A DNA stretch of 64,000 bases from positions 1,612,001 through 1,676,000 of the forward strand of contig SWDT01000001.1 in assembly GCA_009193035.1 (NCBI GenBank). Reading direction: 5' to 3'. Below are positions 48,868 to 61,153 of the stretch, piece by piece (the stretch's first letter is position 1; each line of letters opens with the position of its first letter). Made by a program: the position numbers and the translations under genes. The notes beneath the pieces are model-generated. The model worked only from the letters and a program-made list of their open reading frames with translations, ran no database searches and was not told where the DNA came from. This DNA is from Halicephalobus mephisto (lineage: Eukaryota > Nematoda > Chromadorea > Rhabditida > Panagrolaimidae).

Positions 48868-50659
48868 CTAAGTTGCTTTATATCGGATGGCGGAGAAGAG
48901 TTCGATAGTGGAGTAGTAGACACCGAGGACCATGACGATGATCCCCATCCCGATGACGAATTTGTTGAACTTCCGGTCTTCTTCCTTCATCTTGTCGCCT
49001 TTGAGTTTGAGATGGAAGTAAGCTGGCCAGATAAAGCTCAACATGGTCCCAGTTATGTTTCCTACGAGTCCCATGAGCTCGAGTAAATAGGGAACGGATA
49101 AAGCGATCAAAAGCGTCCACAGTAATAGGATAATCCGGAGAGCCGCAGCCCATTCACGGAGACTCTTATCGGCACCATAGCAACTGAAATGATTAAAGAG
49201 TAGTAATACTATTATAAAAATTAAAAATAGGAATTTTTTCTCTAGTATCTCCAGACGAATTTGTAGGTTTTTGGAAATCAAAGCAATTCGTGTGGTTACT
49301 TCGTAATCTTACACGATTTCATAATTAATTATACTGTTGCAGAAATTAGAAATGAAAATCACTGTGAAATTGTTTGAACACAGATTCCTAGAATCTTCCA
49401 GAATTCTTGATTTTAGATGATTTTTAAAATTTTCATGGTTTTGGAAATCTCTGAGATTCCAGAAACTTTCAGAACACTGGTTTGTAAAATTAAGGAATTA
49501 CCTCTGGAAGAGAGTGTACTTGACTCCTCGGAAGAAGTTGTCTGTTAGTAACTGGACGATGGCGAAGAACGGCAAGGGATACGACAACAGAGCCTTCACG
49601 ACAAGAACTAAGTTAACCAGAATTTTGAAGTATTGATTCGGTAGACTGTTCGAGATCTCTTTCTGCGTGAATTCTGCAAAAGTCAAAAATCCAATCAATC
49701 CAAAAAGGGCTTTGAAGACCGCAGCTGCAATGTGAGAAGCACTAAGCATCCATTTGAATTCCGTCGGATCCTGAAATTTGTTTTTTATTTTTTACTACAA
49801 TCCCGGCACTTACTTGCATAGAAGCCTCCAAGGAAGGGAGGAAAATATGGGAAGTATAGCCAAAAACAACTACCCCGACCATGGTTGGAAGGAGACGGAT
49901 ATTGGGGAAGAAAACCACTGAGCTTATTTCCCAGCTTCCTATCTGAAATAAGTCAAGGATTTACAACAACTAATGGTGCAGACTTACTTGAGAAAGACAA
50001 TAAATGACCATAATGGCATTGATGACTAGATGGGAGACGGCGTTGGCTAAACTGAGATGACTGACGATCCTGATGTCATCGAGGAAAGCCGTTCCGAGGA
50101 GCATAGCGGAGACCAACATCATCCAAGCTGGTTTGTCCACATTTGGGATACAACCTTGGAGGAGATCTCCGGCCAAAACAAGATAAAGAATACAAGTACT
50201 GGCCAGTTCTGTCAACTGAGCGGCCAGGACAAATTTCCCCAATCCAGGGCAGGCTGTTTCAGCGACTTCTCGATAGCTTTTTCGCACTTTTTTCCCATCT
50301 TCGTAGAGACAATCGATCAAAGACAACCCAGTTCTGTAGCAAACGTAGGAGACGAATATCAGGGCAAATACAGTAATCCATCCACCAACTTTCACAGCGA
50401 ACGGAAGACCCACGATAAACATCCCTTGAATGGCATTGGTTACGTTCCAAGCGGCTTGGAGAGCAGTAATGGGGGTTCCAGAGGGTCCATGCGGATCAGG
50501 ACTATCATGGGCCGAGTCCATCTGCTCACCTTCCAAAGCAGGGGATCCCCCATCCTGATAGGAAGGGAGAGGAATATCAGCCGATTCAAAAGACTTGATG
50601 AAGACATTCTTATTAGTCCAGTCTTGGATCCTACGACCGGCATTTTCAATCCTTGCCAT
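48868..50659 (-). CDS. unc-47: Vesicular GABA transporter (VGAT / UNC-47, SLC32)
   Basis: Exons 49988-50659, 49814-49942, 49502-49770, 48868-49183; 461 aa. Loads GABA (and glycine) into synaptic vesicles using the proton gradient. AWNVTNAIQGMFIVGLPFAV in helix 1 is the VGAT signature; also FLPSLEASMQ, FKWMLSASHIAAAVFKALFG, VVKALLSYPLPFFA and a final multi-helix segment. About nine to ten membrane helices follow a cytosolic N-terminus of about 75 residues that is acidic and rich in Asp/Ser/Pro. The ATG at 50659 starts MARIENAGRRIQDW; an in-frame upstream ATG would add nine residues and cannot be ruled out. Intron 3 (318 bp) is long for this window. Convergent with the SCOC gene. Confidence 0.93.
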
Positions 50660-51077
50660 TTTATTGAAAAAACGAAACAGAAGCAAACTGAAGCAAGTGC
50701 AAATACTCGAGACGGCGGTTCTTCATTTTCGGGAGAGAGAAAGCAATGAAGGCCCTTGAGCAAGGCTCAAGACAGCTCGTAATCCCGACCGTCATTACTG
50801 CTCCGTCTTCCCAGAATAAATCTCGGCAAAAACTTCGCTTCTTTATTGGGACCTTTTAAATAGCAGAAACTCAAGTCCAATAAATTTCAAACAACTTTGC
50901 AAAATTTTGATACGTACAAAACAAAACGAATCAGCCGACATACTATTATGAAACCAGAAATACAAAGTGAAAATTGCAGTCAATTCTGGGACAGTCAGAG
51001 GGACGTGTCTAATATCAGAAATATAGGCAAGAGATCAAGCGGTTAACTGATCGGCAGGTTCTAACGTTGATCGAAGA
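50660..51077. other. Spacer upstream of unc-47
   Basis: 418 bp between the unc-47 start and the palmitoyltransferase stop, both on minus; presumably the unc-47 promoter. No element singled out. Confidence 0.4.
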
Positions 51078-52579
51078 CTAAACAGTGCTCTTACAAGCAG
51101 TTAAATTATCATGCATTCGGACGGCTTCAGTAAACTTCAGAGGTCTTTTTACACGGGTTGAGATGGAACCATTACTAACAGAGGATGTCTTCGACGAGTG
51201 TTCCTTCTTACTATCTGACAACAAAGGTTCGTTGCTTGAATAAGAATGGACAATTCTATTGGGAGGGGATACCTGCACCTTGGTTGAATTCACTGGGGAA
51301 GTTGCAGAAGGCACTCTGTTAGATTTGCGTTCCATCTCCGACAAACTATCGCCGAAGCCCCCTGCTTTTATGGAAAGCGGAGCATCGTCTTCTTCATACA
51401 GATTACGAACAGAATCCCCTTGTCGCTCTTTTTTAAGCAGAGGTGAATTGCGTGCAATAGAAGCAGTTCCGGTTGAGGTAATGGAGCCAGAATTCTTCAG
51501 CTGAAAGAACATGGGAATAACAAAGCATAAAGGGAGATTAGCAACAAACCCTAATATGACCATCAATGGAAATAGACTCTGGAAAATAAGAAACAGTTAA
51601 CGTATCCTGAGCTCTCTTCTTCTTCCTTCCAGTATCAATGTTGAAGCTAAACCAATCCATTAGTAGGAGATACGCCGAGGAAAACTTACTTCGGATACTG
51701 GCTCGTGCACAAAGAACGTAATGCATTATTGCAGCAACCCGTAGTAAATGGATTGAAACCAGAACGGAACTTCCCCGTGACTTGCTCATTTGTTGTTCTA
51801 GCTCTGACTACCAGTACTATATGAAAACCAGTAAGACCTAGGATAGGGAGTGCTAGTAGTGCACAAAGAGCCATCAAGACAATTGCACACAAATTGGGTC
51901 GAGATAGTACTTCGTTCCTGTAGCTAAAAATACAGATAAAAGGAGAAGTCTCTAAGAACCCTACCGACTACTAAGCGTGTAACTGAGGGACAACGAGAAC
52001 ACGTATATAATATGCATACTGAGAGACACGAGAAACAGCAGAAAATATCGGTAGTTTCGTCTTCCGACACAGTTGTGAACCCAAGGACAATGATGATCAA
52101 AACAATCAACGCATCTGGAAGATACTCTGTATTTGGAAGCACTACGATACCTTACCTATTGCAGATTGAGCAGTGAGAAGATCTTGGAGGTCGGTAAAAC
52201 TTGCATGTCACACACCATTTCATCCTTACAGTGATCCCGTTTATTTCCACATTTTTGTATAGAGGCGAACGAAAGTCGTCAACAACCGACTCTTCCGATG
52301 ATGACGCTGAAAACACAAATTCATATATGGAAATCCTTAAATGAGTTCCCTACCCAATAGATGAATCCCTGGATCCATGGTGGAAGCCATTACCAAGTTG
52401 CTGACGAGAACAACGAATATAATAGCGTCGAATATGGATAGGACCCATCCGAGAAGTCCATACATCTGAATTATTGCCGGAACCAGGAGATAGAAGAATG
52501 CTCCAGAACATCCCAGAAGTAACGACCATGTTATCGTCGCCGGCAAAGCGTGGCTTAACTGCTTACAAAACGCCCTCAT
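51078..52579 (-). CDS. DHHC palmitoyltransferase, ZDHHC5/8 type
   Basis: Exons 52354-52579, 52156-52306, 51965-52114, 51690-51923, 51550-51646, 51078-51500; 426 aa. Adds palmitate to Cys of membrane proteins. Two N-terminal helices, then [19 protein letters not shown], zinc-binding [18 protein letters not shown], catalytic [20 protein letters not shown], two further helices, and a [21 protein letters not shown] segment near-identical to human ZDHHC5/8. The cytosolic tail (about 150 residues) is Ser-rich and shorter than the 400-plus residues of mammalian ZDHHC5/8. The exon 51550-51646 must run through a TTTTCCAG that looks like an acceptor; splicing there would introduce a stop. The subfamily call rests on the segments after the DHHC. 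Confidence 0.92.
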
Positions 52580-52918
52580 CGTTGTCGATGGATTGGAGAT
52601 CGTGTCAATGAGAATAATCCTTTAAGAAATATCAAAAAGTTCACCATGAATCAGCTAGAAGCATCAGTCACAATTGGTTGGATTCCTACCCTGAAATGGA
52701 GGTAGTAACTCAACAACGAAAGAGAAAGATCGATAGTAAAGTCACGTCAGAGTAGATAAAGAAAAGTGCAAGGTGCTCCTCCAAAAATAAAGGCGCGCTG
52801 ACTGGCGAACGTTCTTTCCGGGACCCAGATAACTAAAGTCCAACCGACCATCCCGTCAAAGTCCTCTTAACGTTTTATTCCATCAAGATCTTACGTTTTA
52901 TTGTAAATAAACTAAAGA
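52580..52918. other. Spacer between the palmitoyltransferase and alkyl-DHAP synthase genes
   Basis: 339 bp, both flanking genes on minus; presumed promoter and 3' UTR. Nothing further seen. Confidence 0.4.
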
Positions 52919-54873
52919 CTAGAGTTTACTATTGTTTATGTCGATGAGATTGTTAGAGGCAAAGATGTTTCGGGGGTCGAGTTCCCGTTTGATCGATTTC
53001 AGGATGGAAATCCCGACTTCACCAACGGTTCCTGGAAGCCATTGTTTTCGAAGCTTCCCGACTCCGTGATGATGAGAGATACTGCCTCCACAAGCAATGA
53101 TTTCGTTCCGGGCGGCGGTTTCGATTTCTTCGTAGACATGCAGGGGGTCATCAAGGCCGTTTCCGTTGAAGCCGAGGTAGAAGTAGACACAAGCCCCGGT
53201 GTCGTATACTTGAGTAACTCTAGAAGTCATCATTAGGGGAATTAATCCGTCAATCCCTTACCGACAAGTAGAAAGAACAGGATGTTTGATACCTAGTTCC
53301 TTTCCTTTTCTGATCATGAGTTCTTTGACGTTCTTGCAGAGCTTCTCGACTTTGTCCCATGGAACAGAAGTTTCGAAAGATTCTCCGACGATTCCATATT
53401 CCATTCCAAGATCTCTCAAGTAGGCGATGGCAAAAGTCAGTCTGTAACCGTATCTTCCATTCTCCTCCCCTGAGGCAACGCCGCCAAACACCTCGGCAAT
53501 GGCGTTCAGTCTTTTTTCCTGCTCATTTACTTCCTCGTAAGTCCCTTCAAAGACGATAGTTGCTGCTACCATTTTGTCGATTTTGAATCCCTTCCATTTT
53601 GTGACATAAAGTTTGGCGATCTTCGAAGATAATTCTTGCCAGACGGAATCAGCTTTCATCTTCAATGACTGTCCCATGATGAACTGCTCATTGTCGACGA
53701 GTCTGAGGGAAGCTGGTTGGCAACGTTGACGGGCAACTTCACGGAAGAACTCGACTCCTGAATGGAAATCAGGGAATACGATAGATCCATATTTTTTGCA
53801 CTCTGGAATCGGGAAGATCTTGATGATGGCTTCCGTGATGACTCCGTAAGTTCCTTCTGATCCCAGAATCACGTGGTGGATGTCAGGACCGCTAGAAATC
53901 CTGGGGACTTGGCAATGCCGACGGATTAGTCCCTTCGAGGTGACGATATTGACGTGAACAAGGAGGTCTTCAATGTTACCGTATTTGTTTTTTTTCATCC
54001 CACTTGCTCGAGTAGAAATCCACCCTCCCAGAGTACTGAACTCGATGGAGTCGGGTTCGTGACCACAGGTATAGCCTTTTTCGTTCAAAAGTTGCTCCAA
54101 ATCCTGGCCAATAATCCCAGCCTAAAGTGTCGATCAAAGTTGTTTTTACCGAGAAAAGATAAAATTTGGCTGACCTGAGCACGACATGTGTAGTTTGCCT
54201 CATCAATATAGATTATTCTATTCATTAGCGCCATGTCCAAAGAACAGATTGACCTTTGTTCGTTTTCAGGACAGTCGAGGGCATTGGAAACGGAAGTACC
54301 ACCTCCAATGGGGATGATGACGACGTCGAAGGCATTCGCGGCTTGGACGACTTTCTCGACGTCGTTCTCGGACTGAGGCCAGACTACGATGTCTGGAAGT
54401 CGATTGGGAGCACCATATCGGAGCATCAACATGTCATGAACAGTGTGGCCGTGGGATCTGACAAGACGATATCTCGGGGCATTGGAGAAGGAAATTCCGT
54501 GTTGTCGAAGAGCGTCAATAAATTGCTGATTGTCGACGGCTTCAGGGATCTTCATCTCGCTGATCTGCTGACTCGGCTTGGTTATCGATATGTCCACCCC
54601 TAAATTCTGTTCAAACCAGGGGCGAAGTAGAGGAAGGTCTTTTCCACACAGCTCATATCTAAGCAAGAATCAGTCACTATCCTTAAGTCCAAATCCTACC
54701 TGTTTCCTGCCATGAATACTGTGCTGTCATTTTTCAAGTCGAAAAAAGAATCATTGTATCCCCATCCATTCCACTTCAGAATCTCATCTCTAAATTTGAT
54801 TAATAATATGTAGTTTTATTCTTCGTTATTACCTGTAGGATCGTGGCACATTGAGTTCCTGAATATTAGGCAT
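52919..54873 (-). CDS. ads-1: Alkylglycerone-phosphate synthase (ether-lipid synthesis, peroxisomal)
   Basis: Exons 54833-54873, 54700-54789, 54175-54658, 53262-54121, 52919-53219; 591 aa, near the length I recall for C. elegans ADS-1. Flavoenzyme that swaps the acyl chain of acyl-DHAP for a fatty alcohol, the committed step of plasmalogen synthesis. Visible: LRYGAPNRLPDIVVWPQSENDV, FAD-binding PIGGGTSVSNALDCPENE, DSIEFSTLGGWISTRASGMK, GSEGTYGVITEAIIKIFP, and the active-site SISHHHGVGKLRKQWL. It ends in Ser-Lys-Leu, a PTS1 signal; vertebrate AGPS uses an N-terminal PTS2 instead, which is missing here. That fits the known loss of the PTS2 route in nematodes. Confidence 0.95.
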
Positions 54874-55293
54874 CTTCTCAAATAAGGGGGAGTCTGAAAA
54901 CGATAGTACAGCTCATAAAGAACAGAGACAGACTGTACAAGCGCATATTTGGAGCTGATATTATCTCCAATCAGTGATAGGACAGATTGGCAGCAACGAG
55001 TTAATCGATAAATTACACCAAATTGTAAGGACAGGTAGTTCTCAGTTGAATTTTAACAACGTATTCTATTCGGAAATTTCAAATAAGATCTGAGGGAAAA
55101 AGCATAATTTTCAATGAACGGGAATAATTGAAAAAATAATTATTTTTATTTAAAAAATTGAAACGAATTAATTTATAAGAAATTGGCGTTTTCTTCTGAA
55201 CGTCGAAAGTCATGCAAATGTTTGTTTGATTCGTTCAAGATTACTCACGGCTCTTTAAACTGACAAGTTGATGAATTTTCGATGTAATATACT
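54874..55293. promoter_or_regulatory. Divergent spacer, alkyl-DHAP synthase / membrane protein
   Basis: 420 bp between two divergent start codons; presumed shared promoter region. An AT-rich tract lies at about 55080-55180. Confidence 0.4.
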
Positions 55294-56789
55294 ATGGATT
55301 TCCTGCGTCGTTGTCACGTAGCCACTACATCATTCTGCAGAAGCGTTATTGAGTGGAGATCTCCTTTTACAGTTCCGTATATTCTTGCCGTCAATGCGAT
55401 ATTCTGGTCTGTTGATTTTCCCGTGTTTTCATCAACTTTAATTTTTCAGGGCAATAGTATTCTATGGTAATCAGGAAACACAAGTAGAATGTCTGCTAGC
55501 TGTAGCCGGCATGATTATCCTCTGGGATATCCTACTATCTCCCACGCACAACCGCAGTGTTGCATCTCAGATTTGTCACTGGCCGATCCAAGATTTGTTC
55601 AGGGTATGTTTCTTTTCATAAGGATTGGATATATGAATGTTTCTTTAGACAACTGCATTTGTGACGTCCATGGCTGCTGTTCGGCAACTGAAAATGGAAG
55701 AGGAAGAGCAGGCATTCTGGCTTGCTTGCTCATCTCTCTTCTCGTTGTTGATCGGACCCGTGTACAAATATAACCAGATAACAGCAAAGATTCTTGGGTT
55801 CTTTAGAGGCATTTTCGATTGTATTAGTTACGTGTTTTATCTTATCATCGTTAATCCCACCAGCAAGGTGTATGAAGGGCTCAAGTATGTGTTTCTGCTG
55901 AAGTGGATTCCTGGTATGTTTCTCCGTCAAAAAACGGATAATCTCTTTGTTCTGTTTAGGTTTACTGCAATATTTACGCAGCTTTGGTTCCTATGTCTAT
56001 CAGATAATTGACAATTGGTTTCTGCAATATGTTCGGGCCATGGGTAATCGAACAGTTCAGTTCTTTGAGTACTGGATCTACTTCCATTGGTGGACGGATT
56101 TGAGAGTCTGGTCCAGAAGAAAGATTTATGATCCAATAGCCCATAAACTATCTATTCTCAAGGATGGATTTGTCTACGTCTTTGGTGGTTACTGGTTCTA
56201 TCCAGCTTTACAATTCAGCGGAAGACAACTCAAGAAAGCCTCAGTAATCGTTCTAGGTTGGGCCAATGAACTTGCTATCATAGTGGGGAACAGTGTGCTC
56301 TGGCCAGTTGCCGTTCTTTGTTACCAACAGTTGAAAGAAGTCTACTTAATCTTCCATCGAACTGCTGTTCAGCCGGTTATTGACGTTCTTTATACCAAGT
56401 ATAAGTACGTTGAAGACTTGGCTTATATCTATATCCTCGGTCCATTCTGCCAAAAGGTGATCGATAATGTTCCGGAAAAGAATCCATTTGCCGGTATGTT
56501 TGTTTTCTGTGAATTTCTGATTAGTTGTCCTTCTGCAGATGACTCAGACACTGAGTTCAAGGATTATATACCTGATATGCCTTCACGTGCCGCTTCTGAT
56601 TCAGAATTCTCGAATCTTTCTCCTCAAGATTCTGATGGTAAGTCTGTATTTTGAAGACTGAGAGTAATTGTCATTTCAGACGAATTTGCAATCGGACTGA
56701 GAGCCGTAGACATAAGTGGATCAGAATCAGATGACGACGAGTTTTCTCTAATGCCCAGGAAACGGAGGCGACCTCGTCCCGTTGAATAA
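55294..56789 (+). CDS. Unrecognised multi-pass membrane protein with acidic tail
   Basis: Exons 55294-55406, 55450-55603, 55649-55913, 55960-56493, 56539-56637, 56680-56789; 424 aa, in frame throughout. I do not recognise the family. Visible: hydrophobic segments near residues 27-45 and 50-65 (VAGMIILWDILL), around 105-165 (WLACSSLFSLLIG, IFDCISYVFYLIIVN), and several aromatic-rich amphipathic stretches in the middle (FFEYWIYFHWWTDLRVWSRR, FGGYWFYPALQFSGRQLKK). The C-terminal 75 residues are hydrophilic, rich in Asp/Ser (DDSDTEFKDY, SGSESDDDEF), and end in basic PRKRRRPRPVE. No signal peptide is obvious. The regular exon structure and codon use indicate a genuine gene. An endomembrane scaffold or lipid-related role is possible, but nothing in the sequence decides it. 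Confidence 0.75.
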
Positions 56790-57257
56790 GTACCTTATTA
56801 GTGTCATGATATTCTAGAAAGCCAGCTAAATACTTACCCAGAGTATTGTAAATAGTTTTTAGTCTTGCCCCGTGTTCATTTTGGTTGTTGTATGTTTTGG
56901 TTTTCGGTGGCTTCCATTTTTTCACTTTTCCAAAGATTCGCGTAATGAAGATAAGTTTTTTAATTTTTATTTCATTATTATCTATGGAAATCTAGAAAAA
57001 GCAAAACTTTTCAAAAATCCAAATGTTTGTCGAAAAATCGACAGTACCGGGATAGCGGTGGCGAACTGGCCAGAGACAAGAAGGACAATTGGGGTCCTGG
57101 TCTCCGCCATGAAAGTACCCGTTAAAAGGAAAACTAAAGACTACAAACTGGTGATGTTCAGGAAGAGGATCTAAGAGATCGACATAGACCTAAATCTTCA
57201 ACAAAAATTATAGAGTGAATCGTAACGTTGCGCAACTTTGCCCATCGTTCCACTGAA
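56790..57257. other. Convergent spacer
   Basis: 468 bp between two stop codons on opposite strands; 3' UTRs. Open frames here on both strands lack splice or domain support. Confidence 0.5.
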
Positions 57258-59424
57258 TCAGGCTTGTCGTGTGAATCGGAGTGAAAAACGGGCCGTTCGG
57301 CCATTAGGATGATAAATGATGAAAACCTGATTGCCTTCAGACAAAGTATCCTCCTTGGGTCGATAACAACAACTAAAATGAAACGAACATTAAAGACTCG
57401 GGGAATCGATCTCCCTACCTTCTGAAGCCGGTTAATCTAACGTCAAGTTTGTGTTTAATTTCGACGTAGGATTGACAGCCATAGGAACAAGGGAATTCTC
57501 CATCGCTTAATCGGAAACGAACTCGACTTCCAGGAGGTGCCTGAAACCAGATTTCTCATTGTTAATATATTTTGACTCAGCATTACCGTAATTCTCCAGT
57601 AACAATGAATGTCCTTTCCGGCAGGACTTCTGAGTGTTTGCCAATGATCCGTTGCGGTCAATTCCCCACCGCAATCTGAAAAATGCATAAATCAAATTAT
57701 CGCTATTTGCATATTTGTTAACAATGCATCTGGCAAAGCCTGATTCGGATAACAGCCGGTTGATCCGTAGCCCCCAGGAAACCAGTTCCACGGAGAGCCG
57801 ACGGCTGTCACTCGAATCAATACGAGTCCTCACGATGACTGGATACGCTAATCTTCCGTTTTTGTATCCAGTTTCGGCCAATCGTATATCGGAAGCCAAA
57901 AATTTTCCTATGGTTTATTGACTCACTTGATGGCTGTAATTGCGTGCACTCCACGCCACCTAAGCCCTCAGGGCAGCGACATACTTGGCAATTATTGGGA
58001 TCTGGATATCCTCCCGCTTGACAGCGAAGATTCTGAAGACCATTGCAAATATCTAAAGAAAGCCATTAAAATATAAAAAATAATGAAAACCCACTTGGAC
58101 AGTAAATGTCGTTGATGACTTTCGCGTCTAAGAAGGCCATCTTTTCAGTCCCCATTGTCGTCACGTACTTGAGTTCCTTTGGTACAATTGTGAAATCAGA
58201 AACTTTGACAGCATGAGCAACAGCGTGGTAATGCATCAGAGATCCGTAGTCGTAGGGAAGTCTTCTGTTTGAAACCTGGAAGTTATTGTTTCTCCTCGTC
58301 TTCCGAAAAAACAAACTTGTCTGATTCCGAATGCTTGTAACATGCTTCTGAAGGGCATGAAGGAAGCAGTAGCTTCCTCGAGAACATTTCTCCAGTTGAT
58401 GCTGATGTGTTTTTCCCTGTCAGGGCGCTGATGAGTGTGCCAGAATCCCAGAGCATGACCGGTTTCGTGCGCCACCACATATTCCTAAAATCACTTGAGT
58501 CAGGTTTATTATTTGAAAAACACTTTGCTTTTTTTATACGCACTTATATTTTTGAGAATTCTTTGGGTTTCTCTGAATCAACAATCGGTCAATGTCATTG
58601 CCGCGAATAAAAGTGAATCCGGCGATCGGACGCTTATTTCCCTCCGCTGAGGGATATTACGGATATTCTTGCATTCTTTGGAGATTGAAACAACGCTCCA
58701 GAATGCAGAGTGAAAGAGAGAGTGATCGGATTGGAATTTTCGTTTGATTCGCTTATAAAAAATGTGGCTATTCAGAAAGAAACTATTCAGTTTTTTGCGA
58801 TTGAATAAATCAAAAAGTCTCTAGACAGACCTCAGCACATTCTGATCCGATGATTATATCTTGGAAACCCCCGTTACGACCAATGTACTCGGTGAAACAG
58901 CTATCACCCTTTTCGAGGACGTATCTGATACCGTCCCTTGATTGTATGTTTTCCCGGAATCTGAGACAAGTGGATTCCTCCCACATTCGGATTCCTCTTC
59001 TGATCAAGTTTTGGAAGCTGGCTGAAAGTGATAAGGTCAATAGAATAACGTCTTCATGGAGAAATTGAAGCCAAACTGGTTATTTGATCTTCATCAATCA
59101 CATGATGAAAAATGTGCTTTTAATTGCAAACCCGATTGCACAATAGCAGATCCATGCATTTGCAGAAGAAGAAAAACACTCACCATCGCCTCCCCAGATT
59201 TGATATGGGATATTGTGGGATTGCCACTCGTAGATGGGACCAGCTATTACTTGTCTCTTGGACCTGTGGGTTCTGGAGACGGATTCAATGACGGAGAAAT
59301 GAGGGTGCTTGTCGGAACTCATGGGCTCGAGTCCCGACATCATCGGGTAAGAGACATTCTTGTAGACGACGATAGATGATAGTACTTGAGCAATGAAGCC
59401 CGTGAAAATTAACGACTTCAACAT
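57258..59424 (-). CDS. Astacin metalloprotease with EGF and CUB domains (NAS family)
   Basis: Exons 59184-59424, 58831-59021, 58317-58484, 58095-58275, 57927-58052, 57587-57675, 57419-57540, 57258-57372; 410 aa. Secreted zinc protease: signal peptide about 1-16, a propeptide ending in the furin-like RSKR, then the catalytic domain with zinc motif HETGHALGFWHTHQRPDRE and Met-turn YGSLMHYH. An EGF-like module follows (CNGLQNLRCQAGGYPDPNNC, CRCPEGLGGVEC), then a CUB domain (NCGGEL.. to RFSLRFT). The protein stops after CUB (FTRQA); no TSP-1 domain follows, unlike NAS-33 to NAS-38-type members such as DPY-31. NAS proteases process cuticle collagens and help in moulting and hatching. Intron 57677-57926 is unusually long and open on the minus strand, but has no usable splice sites. 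Confidence 0.92.
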
Positions 59425-59988
59425 TAGAAACCAGCAGGGAGAAAAAACAGTTGCAAAGGATAACCCGTATGGATTGGAATTTGCGTATTGGAGCTGAATG
59501 AAGACGGCCAGAATCCTTTGGACAGAATGGAGTTCTTATGTAGACGGTCTCCTGAAAGAGGAGGAGTCTTGGCAAAATGTTCTATCACGCGATGAAAGAA
59601 GCTGGTCTCTCCTTCGGTAGGGGAGAATATTAGAAATAGTACATGAACTTCTGGAACTACGTCCGTCAAGCCGGGTCTTTTGTGCGCACAGAGCTCCTCC
59701 CATCTGATCTCTCCCTGGACCGGCTGCCTTTGGCGAATTCTACAAAAAACGCCCGCACATTCTGGCCTACAGATTTCACTCGGAGAAAATGCGATAACCT
59801 AAAATAAAAGATTTCCTTTTTGTTGGCCAATAAATAATTGCCTAAGGCAACAATCCCCAGCGAAAGCTTTAGCAACCTGTTTCTTTTCAACTGGCCTTAT
59901 GACCAAGTCGTCCTCGTAAAAATCATTTATGTCATGTTTCGAATTATGAAGTAAAGAAGAAAGTGAAAAAAGAATCAAAAGTTTTTTC
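59425..59988. other. Spacer between GNPDA and the astacin gene
   Basis: 564 bp, presumed astacin promoter and GNPDA 3' UTR. No exon supported. Confidence 0.45.
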
Positions 59989-60882
59989 TTATTCTTCAAT
60001 CAACTTATTGTGAGTTGTCATAAGGCCTTTGAAGTACTTGACCGTTTTGACTTTCAGTTCTAAAGTGGCGTCTTCGTCTGCGATGAACATAGTTTTTGGA
60101 TGGAGTTGGAAGGCACTGAGAGTCCACATGTGAGAAACCCCTTCTTCAATGGCCTTGTGAAGGGCGTAGGCCTTGTGTGCCCCATTGATGAGAATAACCA
60201 CTTCTCTGGCGTCCATGATGGTCGCTACCCCCACAGTCAAGGCACTTGTAGGGACTTTCTTGATGTCATTGTCGAAGAACCGAGCATTAGCCTGGATTGT
60301 CTCCGCAGCAAGGGTCTTAATCCTGGTTCGGGAAGAAAGACTACTTCCAGGTTCATTGAAAGCAACATGACCGTCGGGACCGATTCCTGAGAGCAAAAAA
60401 TTAAGTAAATATCTCATCATCCCCATTACCTCCGAAGAAGAGTTCAATGCCTCCAGACTCACGGATTCTATTCTCGAAACTCTCACATTCAGCTTCAAGA
60501 TCTTCGGCATTCCCGTCGAGGATGTTTACGTTTTTCGGATCAATATCGATATGACGGAAGAAATTATTAAACATAAACGAATGATAACTTTCCGGATGGT
60601 CTCTCGGTAATCCTAACAGAACAAATTTCCCAATTTTCTATAATTTAAAAACCAACCGACATACTCGTCCATGTTGAAAGTTCGGACATACTTGAATGAA
60701 ATCTTCCCCGCCTTGTGATACTCGATCAATTTCCTGTACATACCCAAAGGAGTACTTCCTGTAGGTAACCCCAGGGTAAAAAGTCTATCAGGTCCTGGAT
60801 TGAAATCCTTCATCCTACGAACCAAGTACTTGGCAGCAAACACACTCACATCCTCGTAGTTGTCCAAAATAATAAGCCTCAT
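59989..60882 (-). CDS. GNPDA: Glucosamine-6-phosphate deaminase
   Basis: Exons 60657-60882, 60430-60612, 59989-60386; 268 aa, about the usual length. Converts glucosamine-6-phosphate to fructose-6-phosphate and ammonia, opposing the hexosamine route. Motifs: LGLPTGSTPLGMY (phosphate loop), TFNMDEYVGL, HPESYHSFM, GGIGPDGHVAFNEPGSSLSS with catalytic Asp and His, and SALTVGVATIMDAREVVIL. Cytosolic. The first ATG opens directly into the conserved MRLIILDNYEDVS start. Chitin-related amino-sugar turnover is a plausible context in a nematode. Confidence 0.96.
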
Positions 60883-61153
60883 GACGGAAAAAAACTACAA
60901 ACTGACCAACGTAAACAACTTTGGTACAAATGAACGATCGAATGACGGTCGCCCCAGATCTGTTATCAGTTTTGCACAATTCACTGTCGCGATTATTTGG
61001 CCTAGTTTGATAGCATACTAAAACAACCTAAGGAATAAAAGTATTAATACCCCAAAAAGAGGCTCAAGATGCCAAAACAACTCATTGAAAAGAAATTCTA
61101 ACAACAATGGACCTAATGATAACAAATAATGAGGTCAAATTGGTGTTCGTGAT

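Noticed and set aside
57720..57899. Open minus frame inside the long astacin intron
   Set aside because: No acceptor or donor lets it join the flanking exons, and direct splicing of the EGF exon to the CUB exon is in frame.
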